Source: Psilocybe azurescens
Taxonomy: Eukaryota > Basidiomycota > Agaricomycetes > Agaricales > Agrocybaceae
Reading direction: 5' to 3'
DNA length: 64,000 nucleotides
Assembly (NCBI GenBank): GCA_023853785.1
Contig: JAJIRX010000567.1
Span: 930,001 to 994,000 of the forward strand
The position numbers and the translations under genes were made by a program. Below the pieces are notes generated by a model. The model was not told the origin of the DNA and did not search any database. It saw nothing but the letters and a program-made list of their open reading frames with translations. The number at the start of each line of letters is the position of its first letter. The first letter of the stretch is position 1. Shown piece after piece: positions 36,954-48,283 of this stretch.

Positions 36954-38728
36954 ATGCCTCCAAAGTACAAAGCGAAAGACACGAAGGCCTTGAGACAAAC
37001 TACTCTTTTTGCAACCCAGAATCGTCATCTGTTATCCAGGATAAACGCCCCTCGCTTTCAAAGATGACAACTCGTGCTAGAGGCTCCCATGCGAAGAGGA
37101 AGCATGCGGCAGCTACGCCTGATTCTTCTTCAGATGAAATTTCTGGGATCAAACTATCCCCCGCAACCCAGCGCATCGCTATTGACACCTCGAGTGATGA
37201 AGATGAGACATCGAACATCCCTCCGGCCTCCAGAGTCTCCCTCAATAAGCGAAAAATTCGATTGAGCAGCCCAAGTGAAGACAAAAGCCAAGATGAAATT
37301 GATCCCGTCAAAAGCGACTGCGTAAAGGGCCCTCTCCAGATAGCAACTTGGAGCAACTGGCAGACAAAATTCCAACCAAACGCTCTGGTCGTTTACGTCG
37401 AAAAGTCTCACCAGAGCGAGCATCCTCATCCAGTGATGATTTGGGACAACTTGCAGAGGAAGTCGAGGAAGAGAGTCAGTCCAAATCCATTACGGTTAAT
37501 TGAATATTCTTAACTTCATTCAGGAATATTGGATACTCGACTTCGGACAAGAGGCAAGACTACATTTCAGAAAAATTTAGAGAAATTGAAGAGTGCGCAT
37601 TCTGATTGACCTAATTATCTATTGTTGATCAAATATGCAGAACGCAAGCTAAAGGCAAATGACAGCGCAGAGGAGGAGGAGGAGGAGGAGGAGGAGGAGG
37701 AGGAGGAGGAGGAGGAAGAAGATTGGACATCTATACCAGTCAAGGGCTCAAAGCCTTCTGCAGAATACGACGAAGCCGTCGACAGTGAACAGTCAGAATC
37801 AAGCTTTATCGTTGAAGATGAAGAGTCCGTACAACTTCCTGCCGAATTTAGCATGGAGACTCATGAAGATCTCTCGCATCAATTCAAGAAGATATTTCAG
37901 TTCTTCGTTCATATCGCCATTCAACCTACTAAAGATCGGGCCCATTTTATGGAATCTCGGATGAAAGGTGAATCATTCCCCGTCGAATGGGAAATCAGGG
38001 CACTGACCATCGATTAGACGAACAGTACTTCTCCGTTCCTTTGCAGATAGCGAGAAGAAAGATATCTGGGCTGAGAGATTCTCTCGTGTCGTCTTCTGTT
38101 TGGAGGCCTACATTTACAGAACACCTCAAAAAGTATCCTGGATTTGAATTAGTTGCACTAGATTTCGCAATACCATCATGCGATGCGTGCCACCTCGGCG
38201 GAAGAATGTCGACACTTTTAGGCCGTCTTACGGGATCTCCTTATAATCGTTCTGGCTTCGACAAGGTAAGAATATCCACAATTTAGCTACCGGAGATTGA
38301 CAATATGCATATCTACATTTAGAAAAATCCACGTCGTTCGGAAGCAGAAGATTGCAAGGAATACCATCTTGGCCGTTTCTGCGCTAAAAGAACAAGAGTT
38401 TTTCATGAATTTTCACACTGGGAAGTAAGTGGCCAACTTTGCCATTGTGTACTCAGTTCTTAAATATCAACACCACTGGCAGTATTCTCTATTTCATCGC
38501 ATTCTTCAAGAAATTGATGCGCTTCGCAATGCTACGTCATCGAGGGGTTATCATACTATTGGCTTTCATGGAGCTAGAGCGCCTCCCGAAGATATGCAGG
38601 ACGCAGACGGCCTGTGCGATTGGCTGGACGACCGGAAAATTATCGACCAGGAATGGCAAAAAATCAAGAACATGATGGAAAGCGCACGGCACCTCGAGCT
38701 GGAGAAAAAGAGGGAGACAGATGATTAA
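36954..38728 (+). CDS. DUF4211-domain nuclear protein with poly-glutamate tract
   Basis: The N-terminus MPPKYKAKDTKALRQTTLF leads into a Ser/Asp/Lys-rich disordered region and then a run of 16 glutamates (14 GAG plus 2 GAA codons, 37670-37717). The conserved C-terminal DUF4211 domain includes SSFIVEDEESVQLPAEFSM, EDLSHQFKKIFQFFVHIAIQ, QIARRKISGLRDSLVSSSVW and LDFAIPSCDACHLGGRMSTL. It ends at DWLDDRKIIDQEWQKIKNMM plus an acidic tail. Its function is not established. CDACHLGGR suggests metal binding, but that is inference. Two one-base breaks in the N-terminal part, at T5 37006-37010 and GGGCCC 37327-37332, hide the continuity of the frame. The late exons (from 37640) are intact. Confidence 0.75.
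37670..37717 (+). repeat. GAG/GAA trinucleotide tract encoding poly-Glu
   Basis: Fourteen consecutive GAG codons followed by two GAA codons inside the DUF4211 gene, in frame. The near-pure GAG run is a microsatellite likely to vary in length between strains. Confidence 0.9.
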
Positions 38729-39568
38729 GGAGGTGATATAAGTAGAAATTCCCGGACAAATCTCAGCTCGACGCTTGAAAAGATTGTGCTAGCCAATTGC
38801 ATTGCAGTCAACAACTTGAACATCGCGTGGCTGGATCATCATTGCTATTCGTATGCTTTCCATATGCTGCAGGGCGTGAAAATTGGCGGGCACTACAAAG
38901 AATTTCTGCCAACACCACCATAAACACGAAAAGGGTAAATCACTTCACGCGATTGACGGCTTTGAAAAGCACGTGGTAGATGCAGTGGTGAGCATGTCAA
39001 AATCCGAGGCGGTACTGAGGTCTAAAACAAGACACTTTGTCCCACCTAGATGTCTTGTTCGTATCGTTAGGTCAGGTCAGGACCCAGCATCAAGCGAAGA
39101 GTCATTCAAAGAAGGCGGCCATCGCCGCATACGTGTTATAAGTGTGCACGGATGGAGAATCTGATACTCAAGACTTGTTCTTTAACTCGGAGCATACTGC
39201 ATACAGGCATACCGTCCCCTTAGTGTTAGATAACCATGGGATACTTTTCCCCGAATCATGCCCTTATAATTCACAGTCGGTCCTCAAGTCCACCTTTATC
39301 GGGAAGATCTTTCAATGGCGCGGTCTGGTTGCCATTCTGCCGAGCCATGTAGGAGGTCAAATATCCCAAATGCGACTCTTGTTCTGGCTTCTGCATTCCT
39401 AAGAACACCCATTCCTGCAAGGTTATCCCAATTCGTGGTCTTTCCAGATGTTCGACGTAACTGTCATTTAATCAAACGTTGCTCTCGCCAGTCTCTCAAA
39501 TGGTGAACTATAGCTTAATAACTTGACAGCAGCTTAACCTCTTTCATCTCGTTAAACTCAACTTCACC
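38729..39568. other. Intergenic, DUF4211 to kinase-like gene
   Basis: An 840 bp gap. Several overlapping plus-strand open frames (for example 38883-39164 and 39142-39402) lack conserved residues or splice logic linking them. I support no gene here. Confidence 0.35.
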
Positions 39569-40831
39569 ATGTACCGCTCGTTATCTCGCTTGACAAGGAC
39601 CAAATCTTACCCCATGCATCAAGGGGATTTTGGCTTAATGAGCCTAAGTGCTGAAGACTCACCACCCTCCCCTTCTTCTTCTGATTCATCGGTTGACGAA
39701 GAGGAACTCAACCGACGCGTCAAACCTTTCTGGCCCAAATACCAGGCCACTTTCAGGTCTAGAGGATTCCATCTTGACACGGTCAGAGATGTCATGCTTT
39801 TCTACAAGCAACAAGCCGCCAAGGCAGGCTCTTCGACACCTCGGCGTCCCTTTTGCAGCCAGGCAGAATTTCAAGGCGACGACGCACTCTGCCCCGACGC
39901 AGGTTTGGTAAGTTAATTTGATTTAAGCATCGTCAAATTTCACCGAGTCATCTTTAGCCTGACAACTTATTCCGAGGAATACGAATATCCGATTCGAAGC
40001 GTGTCGTTGTCAAAGCTGTTCATGCTGGCAGTCGCGAGTACAGCATCGTTTATAAATTATCGCAGCCTCCATTTCGAAATGATCCTATGAATCACACTAT
40101 TCGTGCGTAATTCGTGCTTTAAGATTGATTACAGAATGACTGATGGGCTCGATTCATCATCTATAGCGGTGTTGGACCAGTTTAAGATACCAGAGGATGA
40201 CATGGCCTTCATTGTCATGGAAGAATGGTCATCAAATCTCATTGCTAGTTTAGGTCCATGTTGCATGCCTCGCTTTCTCTCGGCCTTGCGTCAATGCATA
40301 GAGGTCCGTGAACCCAGTCTTGATTTAGGGAATACTCCAATTTGATTGTTTTCCATAGCACGCCGCCTTCTTGCATAAGCATCGTATAGCTCATTTGGAT
40401 ATTTCCCTAATGAACCTCCTGACAGACTATCACGGGCGCTATGCATATATAGACTATGAGCTCGGCCGCAATTTCGACAATCTGTCTCCTCTGATATATA
40501 ACTATCGAGGGACAGAATTGCCGCCAGAGAGTGAAAATGGCACGGGAATTGATCCGTACAAGGTGGACGTCTGGGCATTGGGTGTCTTGATATTGCGGGC
40601 ATGTAAGGTTAGCGATTTGCATTTCTGGGCCGAGTCATAGAGATACTGATGCAAAACTCATTTGTGCAGTTGACTGGGTTTTGGATCCCAGAGCTTATGT
40701 TTGTCATCAAGCCAATGTTAGACGAGGAGCCAGACCGACGACCTTCATCCTGGAACGCCTTGCATGCTTTCGATAAGGTGGTCACATCGCTGGGGTACCG
40801 ACTTGAATCGAGCTGCAATGAGCCACATTAA
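39569..40831 (+). CDS. Protein-kinase-like protein of the agaric-expanded type, probable pseudokinase
   Basis: Five or six exons spliced through 39909, 40100, 40310 and 40610 give a protein of about 300 residues. A Ser-rich N-terminus precedes a reduced kinase fold. The beta-3 lysine may be VVVKAVHAG, but no glycine-rich loop is evident. The hinge region reads DMAFIVMEEWSSNL. The catalytic loop is HLDISLMN in place of HRDxxxxN, so Asp and Asn are kept and Arg is lost. The DFG motif is replaced by DYE (AYIDYELGRNF). A kinase C-lobe follows (VDVWALGVLIL, then MLDEEPDRRPS). Large families of such proteins are known in agaricomycetes, and their function is unknown. Activity is doubtful because the DFG glycine is missing. 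Confidence 0.72.
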
Positions 40832-40960
40832 GACACTGTGGAGAGGCTGGTTTCTGACAGTCACTGAAACCGTTTAATACAATTAAGTTAAATATGGATA
40901 TAATACGTACATACACAATACAGTCACTTATGGCTATTTCCTAGCGATGACGCGAGGAAA

Positions 40961-42174
40961 TTATTTTTGCTCATCCTGGTGTTCTTCCAACTTCCTCCGT
41001 TTTCGTTCAAGGTAACGCGCACGTGCGCCTTGAACATCATCTTCGGTATTCCTTTTCGCAACGATTCGCTGTCTAGCCAATTCGTCAGCCTCTTGTTTCG
41101 ACTGCTCTGTCCTACGTTGCTCTGCTTCGAGTTGTTGCTGAATTTCTCTTGCTCTCCGTTCATTTATTTCCTTCCTAGTTGCAGCAGTTCCCACTGCACG
41201 ATGAACTTGCGGTGCTTGTTCTGTTTTATTTTGAGCACTGTTGGAGGGATGTCGAGGACCCAGATGTCGTGTATTGGGGAGAGATAGATTCAGACCCGCA
41301 GAAAGTAGTTCTCTCTTGTCGACAATTTGATTGTCATCGTTTAGTTCAACTTCTTTCCCTTCTTCTCGCGCTATTCTGGCGAGCTCGGCTTCCGCCAAAG
41401 GTGTAAAGTTGGCCGGTTTGACGATAGTAAGATTAGGAGTAGGGCCTTGAGGACCAATAAACCGTTTTTGGTGGCTGCAACAGTGGCTTCGTGTTTCTGA
41501 GCTGAATCTTCCAATAATTGGCGGTAGAAATGAGTCATCCCAGTAGACGGCAGGCCCTGTTTTTTCCGGTTTTCTTGTGTTCGTCGGTTAGTTATACAAT
41601 GCTGGAAGTTTACTGTAATAAATACCTTCTCTCTTTTTCTCTTCTTCTTCGGCTTTTCGAACTTCCTCCATTTGATCTTTATACGCCTGAGTGACGAAGG
41701 TTTCCTTGTCTTGGTAAAGGTCCCCCTCAGCTTCACGCTCCCGCTGCATCATCTTCTCCTCTGCTCTGAGATGATCTAGTTTACGGGTCGCAGCAGATGT
41801 GAGTAGGTTGTGAATATATTTTGGCTAACAATGCATGAGCATTCGATAATATGGCCATGGATTACCGAAAGTATTACCTTTCTAACACTCGCTTCTGCTT
41901 CTTTTGCTACTTGTTGCCGTTGCTTAGCTTCTTGCATCTTGTCCCAGACTTCATCATATTCATAAATCGTCTCATCTACGCGCTTCTCAGCTGCCATTCG
42001 TTTCTTCATGGCCTTAGACGACTCCACATTATGAGATACGGGCCCTGAGGGTTCTGGTTTCTGGACATCTTCATTCCCTTCATCGTCTAGACCAGTGGAA
42101 AACGCGGATGGTCGTAGGACAGGTGCTTTCGGTTGTGCAGCTTTGGGTTTGTTCAAGGATATTGAGAGTTTCAT
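40961..42174 (-). CDS. Nuclear speckle splicing regulatory protein 1 (NSRP1/CCDC55, DUF2040) homologue
   Basis: NSRP1 proteins are coiled-coil nuclear factors that influence alternative splicing. It starts MKLSISLNKPKAAQPKAPVL. The DUF2040 core has MKKRMAAEKRVDETIYEYDE, then KYIHNLLTSAATRKLDHLRA, QREREAEGDLYQDKETFVTQ and AYKDQMEEV. A conserved GLPSTGMTHFYRQLLE follows. The C-terminal part is highly charged and ends EHQDEQK. One break at the T5 run 41465-41469 needs one extra base to join VAATKK to RFIGPQGPTPNLTIVKP. It is divergent from MTR3 with only 104 bp between start codons, and converges with the kinase-like gene. Confidence 0.82.
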
Positions 42175-42278
42175 GGAACGAATCAAGAGATGTTATGTCG
42201 GAGTTTGAAGCCAGTTGGCCATGGTTCATGATCATACTTTCCTTGACTTTTCACATCTCTTTGCTTCTGCTTTTTGAC
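42175..42278. promoter_or_regulatory. Very short divergent promoter between NSRP1 and MTR3 homologues
   Basis: Only 104 bp separate the two divergent start codons, so both 5' UTRs and both core promoters must be compressed into or beyond this stretch. Confidence 0.5.
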
Positions 42279-43316
42279 ATGGCGCAAATTGTCTTTGATA
42301 GAAGGAGGACTAATGGACCGGAAGAGAGCCTTTCCTATCTTTACGACGAAGACCTAACCAACAAATGGACCATTGGCAAGCCAAGGAAAAACAGAGCATC
42401 CTCAGATATTCGACCCATTTGTCAGTGGCGCAACCAAGTTACTCTACCATGCCCAACGTAATCAATAATTTAAAGTCCTTCAGCCGGGCTTGATCAGTCA
42501 GGCCACTGGCTCTGCGTACATCGAAACTGAACGAACTAAAATTGCCTGTGCAGTGTAAATTCTGATCAACACTCGTTAGTCCATTTGCTGAAGATTGCTT
42601 CTAGCTACGGACCTCGCCAATCCAAAAATGTCGCGTTCCACGAGAAAGGTCGTCTCAATGTTGAAGTCAAATTTGCTCCATACGCATGCTCAGTGCGCAG
42701 AGCACCTATGCGGGTGTGTTTGATCTTTCATTTAATGTTATACTTTTCTCACTCTTGCTAACAGGATGCTGAAGATAGATCAGTTGCAATGGCCATTCAT
42801 CAAGCACTTCTATCATCTGTTCGCTTGGAGACTTTCCCCAAAGCGACAATTGATATCTTTATAACAGTCATCGAGACAGATGGGATAGAGGGTTGTGTTG
42901 CGGCTGGGTCGATAGCTGCAAGTACTGCATTGACCCATGGTGGAATTGAAGTCTTTGGACTCGTTGTGTCGTGTTCGGCCGTGTGTCCAATCGCCTCCAA
43001 TGACCGAAGCCCTGTAACTCACTGATTATCCCAGGCTGTGATGGGCAACCAGGTTTGGCTTGACCCTACTGACGAAGAATCACGACTTTCAAATGGATCT
43101 CTGGTTATTGCATGCATGCCTGCCCTAACAAGCGTGACAAGTGTATGGCAGACAGGCGGGATGACACCCCGTCAAGTACTTTCAGTGCGTACGTTTCGTC
43201 ACTTTATCTTTTAGTCGACTAATGTGATGTATTAGTGCATCGATGCGTGTCAAAGTCGATGTAATGATATACATACTGTCGTGGCTCAGGCGCTGCTCGA
43301 GACGACGGGAAACGTT
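42279..43316 (+). CDS. MTR3: Exosome ring subunit MTR3 (RNase PH fold)
   Basis: MTR3 is a non-catalytic member of the hexameric ring of the RNA exosome. It starts MAQIVFDRRRTNGPEES, then SSDIRPIFLQPGLISQATGS, AYIETERTKIACAVYGPRQS and GRLNVEVKFAPYACSVRRAP. The second half has EDRSVAMAIHQALLSSVRLE, GSIAASTALTHGGIEVFGLV and GNQVWLDPTDEESRL. These match the RNase PH fold, and no phosphorolytic residues are expected. About five introns all splice in frame. The ring partner RRP41 shares parts of this pattern, but the N-terminal FDRRR...GP and the size fit MTR3 better. Confidence 0.8.
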
Positions 43317-43501
43317 TGATTTATGCTATTCTAAATGCAAGGCATCGAGCAGTAATTCGGATGTTTGATCCGAATCTATATATAAACATAGTATTTGTCT
43401 GCAACCTTTGTTAATAACATAATAGTAAATGTCAGTTAGTTGGACGTGAATTCAGGGTGTCAAGTGCTGTTGTTGGAATCTTCAGTTGCTCCGCCCCTCC
43501 C

Positions 43502-46091
43502 ATGTCTAACAGTGCAAGGGACGACTATGTGGTCCTCAAAACCTCCATGACATATCCACCATCTCCTCCTCTATCACGACATTCAAACGATTCTGACGAT
43601 TCACTACGCGCCTTAGAGGTTTCCGATGGCCCAGCTTCAACTTCACATCGAACGAGTCGGTACGGACATACCATAATGTCCGCGCCCATATACTTGAATA
43701 ACTTTTATACATATACAGTGGGAGATCATACTCAATGACAGGATTTGACTTCCAACATGATCTAGTTCGTCTCATTCGATGGGCGTACATCAGCTAAATT
43801 ATAATGTTTGATTGTAGCTGCCGCTGAGCGCCAGTGTGACTGACCCTGGAAATTTGCACGCAGAGAGCACAGAGAAGAACATCAGTCTGGTTAATGGCAA
43901 GTGTTCATTCAACTCATTTATACACCCAGTGATTATATGTCGCAATTCCAGGTATTGCTCTGGTTGTGGGTTTGCAGGTGTGTGCACACGTCTGGTTCTG
44001 TATATGAAACCTCAGGCCTTACCAGTGATTTTTCTCTCTAGATTGGCTCTGGAATATTGTAGGTCACTTTGTTCTATTTTTTTTTACCTTGTCTAACATT
44101 ATTGTCGCTTCCAGTTCATCTCCCGGAGTCGTTGTTGCCAATACACACAGCGTTGGAGCCAGTCTAGTGGTTTGGTTCGCGTCTGGTTTGCTGGCTTGGA
44201 CAGGAGCCAGTAGCTTTGCTGAATTGGGATCTGCAATTCCCCAAAATGGAGGAGCTCAGGCCTATCTTTCTTACGCTTACGGGCCATTAGTTTCATACCT
44301 TTTTGCCTGGACCGCTATCATTGCTCTAAAGCCTGGTAAGTCTGATTCTCTAGATTCTCTGGATTAGCATGGTTGATCGTGACTTTTAGGCGGCAATGCT
44401 GTAATAAGTTTGATTTTCGCAGAATATCTGAACCGAATGTTCTGGCACAGTACCCGTGTCGATGTATCACCAGACGATATTCCTCAGTGGGCCATCAAAC
44501 TCACCGCAATTGCAGCAGTTGTTTTTGTCACGATTCTCTGCGTTGCGACCAAGAAGCTGGGTACGCGTGCGGCAGTGGTCTTCACGACAGTCAAAGTGAG
44601 AACTATAGAAAGCCTAGTCTCTCATATTTCGAGCCTTAATTTCTTCTACAGGTCACGTCTCTTGTACGTTTGGAGATTATATCTAGGTTTTAGCTTGCTT
44701 TCTTATATCCTTCAAGGTTCTAGTCACAGTCTTGGGAATTGTCCAACTCGCACGGGGAAAAGCTTCGAGCTCTCTTCGAGAACCCCTTTTGCTGGTTCGA
44801 GTACAAGTCCATCGTCTTATTCTCTTGCCTTTTACTCTGGATTGTGGGCATTTGACGGTTGGGATCAAGCTAATTTTGTGGGAGGGGAAATTAGTCATCC
44901 CGAGAAAAACATACCGCGCGCTATACACTCTAGCATGATTCTTGTAACAGTGCGTACTGTTAAACCCCTGTTGATAAGCAAACTCTGAGTGTGACGCAGC
45001 TTCTATTCCTATTGGCGAATGTTTCTTACTTCGTTGTTTTGGATAAGGTATGTCTTTTGCTGAAAAAAGGTGTCAAGAGCTTAATATTTTATTTTAGACC
45101 ACTGTTGGGCTAAGCAACACTGTGGCAATGGATTTCGGGAGGGCCTTGTTTGGCCCTGTTGGCGGCACATTATTTGCGTTCATGGTTGCGTTTTCTTGCT
45201 TTGGGGCATTAAACGGTTGGCTCAACTCATCGTCATGTAACATTGGACAACCGCTCATACTTTTCTAGGCTCTTTTTTTACGTCGTCGAGATTAGTATAC
45301 GCTGCGAGTCGGGAACGTTACTTGCCGGCTATATTTGGTAAATTGCATTCGACGCGCCGAACTCCTTTGAATGCCGCCCTTCTACAGGCTGGGATCACCA
45401 TTGCATTCATCTTGATTGGTAGCGGCTTTAGGTCTTTAATCAATTTCTCAGTTGTGGCTTCTTGGGCGTTCTATTTCTTGACGGTCAGCCAGCCATGTTC
45501 ACACCTCTCTTTTGTATACATATTAATATTTTTCTCAGGTACTGGGCCTAGTAATATTGAGAATCAAGGAGCCTATGTTAGAAAGGTGTGTTAATAGCAG
45601 AAGATCTGCCATTTCCTAACACTCCCATTTAGACCATATAAGACATGGATCATAACCCCCTAACATTCTGTGCTGTGAGCCGCATTCTTCTCATCTTTTG
45701 AAGTCGAGTCAATTAAATCATTTTTCAGGTTGCTTTATTCCTCCTCTGTATGCCCATCATAGCTGCTCCCGCAGAGGCGATCGCCGTGCTAGGTCCGTGG
45801 AAGACTCTGTTGCTCTTTTTTTTGACCGACTGTAACCTCGTTTCCTCTAGCATTTGTGCTAGTAGGTATCCCTGTATATTACATGACGCAATCGACTGAA
45901 GATGAAGGACGGTCGCGCATAGCCCGTGAGTTAGGACACGCATATCCTTTCTTCTTCTTTTTGATATTGGTCCACTAGTTTGGTCCACAAGTCTTATAGA
46001 TAGACTTCGCGGTCGTTCCAGAGCGGCGGACGGTTGGCAAGCTGTGGCCACAGACGGAGAAGAGACCGTCGAACTCCATCCGTCTCATTAA
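43502..46091 (+). CDS. L-type amino-acid transporter (APC superfamily, LAT/methionine-permease-like)
   Basis: This is a plasma-membrane amino-acid permease with about 12 membrane spans. After a Ser/Pro-rich cytoplasmic N-terminus the first span is NISLVNGIALVVGLQIGSGI, with GSGIF the substrate-backbone motif of APC transporters. Further segments are WFASGLLAWTGASSFAELGS, FVTILCVATKKLG, LWAFDGWDQANFVGGEISHP, FGRALFGPVGGTLFAFMVAF and FRSLINFSVVASWAFYFLTV. It ends HRLRGRSRAADGWQ and an acidic tail. Two very small exons (43952-43977, 26 nt; 44042-44058, 17 nt) lie around the GSGIF motif, and the first is preceded by a GC-AG intron. One-base breaks occur at 44783-44790 and at the C5 run 45656-45660. 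Substrate is not deducible; methionine or bulky neutral amino acids are typical. Confidence 0.85.
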
Positions 46092-46817
46092 TGGGATGGC
46101 CAAAAATAAATAAATAATTCACGCAAATGATTCATACCATAGATATTGCTGCATTGTTTTGCACATAATCGAACTACGAGTGTCTTAATCGGTCATGGAA
46201 ATTGCGGCGAAGCAGTATTTATTGGGAGCTTGCTCCCCTCTCTACTGCCGATGCCAAAATGTCTAAGCCCACGTGATCCGCTGGCTTTTTGATGGTCACC
46301 CCGTGAGAACTTTGAAAGCGGTGAGCGGCGAGCACAGCTCATCATTAGAGCATGCCAGGCACTGGCATAGCGAAGCGTTCTACCTTCACCTAGAACGTAG
46401 GCGACGGTGAAGACACAAGTCGCAGTTTAAGCTCATGTACAAGGGTTCAGACGTGCACGTGCACATACACTGATTCAGAGCTCTTTTGGAAGTCGTTATA
46501 TTTTAAGAAAATTCCGAAGGTCCTCATCTTCCGAGATAATGTGCCGAAGTAAGTAATCAATTGATACAGTTTGTGCTGCTTAGTATACAGTTAGTTACTA
46601 GACACAGTTTGTCAGTTGGCTCTGAGATCACGTCAACTGCCGATTTCGGACTGGTCACCACGGTCAATTGCGTTATAAAGCAGAACTATGTTACACACCA
46701 GATTCTTCCCCTTCCTCACAACTACTGCTATCAAGAGACTTGTTGTCTGCCTTGTGAGTCTTCTTGCCTGTACGACTCAATTAATGATTTTGATGTCTTT
46801 CCTTATCAGATATCATA
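46092..46817. other. Intergenic upstream of ATX1, with CACGTG palindromes
   Basis: A 726 bp gap with no gene. It holds a CACGTG core at 46270-46275 and the perfect 12-bp palindrome GTGCACGTGCAC at 46453-46464. A small hairpin, ATGCCA-GGCAC-TGGCAT, lies near 46350. Regulatory meaning is inferred only. Confidence 0.45.
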
Positions 46818-47266
46818 ATGGTGTGGCCCCTGATCAAGTTTCAAGCATGAATATTGTATTGAGTGATTTTCGCGCAGAGTGAACATAGATACAAATTCGA
46901 CGTCAAGGTCAGAATACAGACGCCTAGTTGCCCAGAATTCTTACCGACGAAGTCACTGCACCCGTTAGATGACATGCTCTGGCTGCTCTGGCGCCGTTAC
47001 TCGCGTGCTAGAGAAGGCGAAAGCTGATGGTACGCTACCTTGACTTGTATTTTCCATGCATATCATTCACGTCGCGGCTCAAGGTGTTTCGTCGTTTACC
47101 GTCAACCTCGAAACCCAAGAGGTCATTGTCAACGGCACCCTTCCCTACGACGACGTTCTTGCCAGGATCAAGAAGACAGGAAAAGAGGTCTGTTTCTCCA
47201 AGTGGTTTCTACGGATATCGATCTCACGTTACTTAATAGGTCCGATCTGGTGTTGTGCTGGTTTAA
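46818..47266 (+). CDS. ATX1: Copper chaperone ATX1 (heavy-metal-associated domain)
   Basis: ATX1 carries Cu(I) to the Golgi copper ATPase CCC2. Five exons join exactly to 74 residues: the start codon alone (46818-46820), 46878-46907, 46969-47029, 47084-47187 and 47240-47266. The protein starts MSEHRYKFDVKMTCSGCSGA; MTCSGC is the copper-binding MxCxxC motif. SSFTVNLETQEVIVNGTLPY then DDVLARIKKTGKEV completes the ferredoxin-like fold. The lysines in KKTGKE match the conserved docking surface. The first intron begins directly after the ATG. Length is normal. Confidence 0.9.
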
Positions 47267-47648
47267 CACTCCACTCTTATGCAAGTGTATTATATAGTGC
47301 GATGAATGATACTGGGTTCAACATATGTACTGCACGTTCACGGTAACCTGTTGTAAGACGCCTCAACGGTGTTACAACTTGGATATGTCTGGAATATGTA
47401 TAAGCCAGATTATAGACTATACCCAATTGACCGCACCATAAACACTCAGAGCCCTTGCTAAAGGTTCTCCAGGCAATATTCTTGTTAGACTTTGTCGCTT
47501 CAACGTGTTCTTAGTATGCAACAACCAATTGATTAGATTAGATTTTTCCGTTGGAACATAGTTGCTTCCCTGGAGCCTCAATGCTCACCGGGCCGACGTA
47601 TACTCGGGGGTGAGGCCGGCTTTGTTCCTTACACTCAGTCGACGTCAA
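47267..47648. other. Intergenic between ATX1 and COA8-like gene
   Basis: A 382 bp gap. I see no gene, repeat or clear motif. Confidence 0.35.
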
Positions 47649-48266
47649 ATGCGCTTTGTTTCTTCTGCATGCCTTAGCTCCAAAATGTGGTCTTCAGCTC
47701 AAAAGCACAGCTTCAATGTGGTTAAGGCAGCGAGAAGTTTCCATGCTTCGAGGAACCACCGCGATCTAGTCGCACCGCCAGATCCAATTTCACATATGCG
47801 TCCAATCATTTACGACGACCCTCCCTCATTGTCACAGCCTGCATATCTACGACATCCGTATTCTCTTGCAGAGTTTAAGGCGGAAAGTGGACAGGGAGAT
47901 AACGAGCTACAGTTTCGATTACTGCGGCAGCAGCTAGACTCACTGCACCAGAATTTCTGGCTGGATGTGAGCAAAACGACGAAGCCTTTGTTCAGTGACT
48001 TAAACTGACGAGCCCTGCAGAGCAATACTCGCTTTTATTCGGCCAGAGATGCTGTCCTTAGTAGTCTTCCTTCAACGGCGACCCCTCGAGACAAGGAAGA
48101 GGCACTTTCTGCGTTCTTCAGACAATGGGTCATGCAAGAGAAAGATTGGACGGACAGTTACACTGTTGAGTGGAGGGCAAGAAACTTTCAGCTCATCACC
48201 CTTTCAGCACGAGTGGAATATCACAAAATCAAGAGTCGACTATCTAACTTGTTCAAAAACAGCTAA
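47649..48266 (+). CDS. COA8/APOPT1-like mitochondrial protein (cytochrome oxidase assembly)
   Basis: COA8 proteins protect and assist cytochrome c oxidase assembly in the mitochondrial matrix. The basic, Ser-rich N-terminus (MRFVSSACLSSKMWSSAQKH) is a plausible mitochondrial targeting signal. The conserved core reads DPISHMRPIIYDD, HPYSLAEFKAE, QFRLLRQQLDSLHQNFWLDS and then NTRFYSARDAVLSSLP. The end has FFRQWVMQEKDWTDSYTVEW. One intron starts right after FWLD, and its acceptor gives SNTRFY, matching the family. About 190 residues in total. The gene converges on NUP133, with 17 bp between the stop codons. Confidence 0.72.
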
Positions 48267-48283
48267 TAGAATTATGTATGTAC

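Noticed and set aside
38883..39402. Overlapping plus-strand open frames as a possible extra gene
   Set aside because: No recognisable motif, no consistent splice sites joining them and no codon pattern distinguishing them from chance.
44792..44802. GGTTCGA-like T-loop as a tRNA gene
   Set aside because: It lies inside the conserved transporter exon and no cloverleaf arms surround it.
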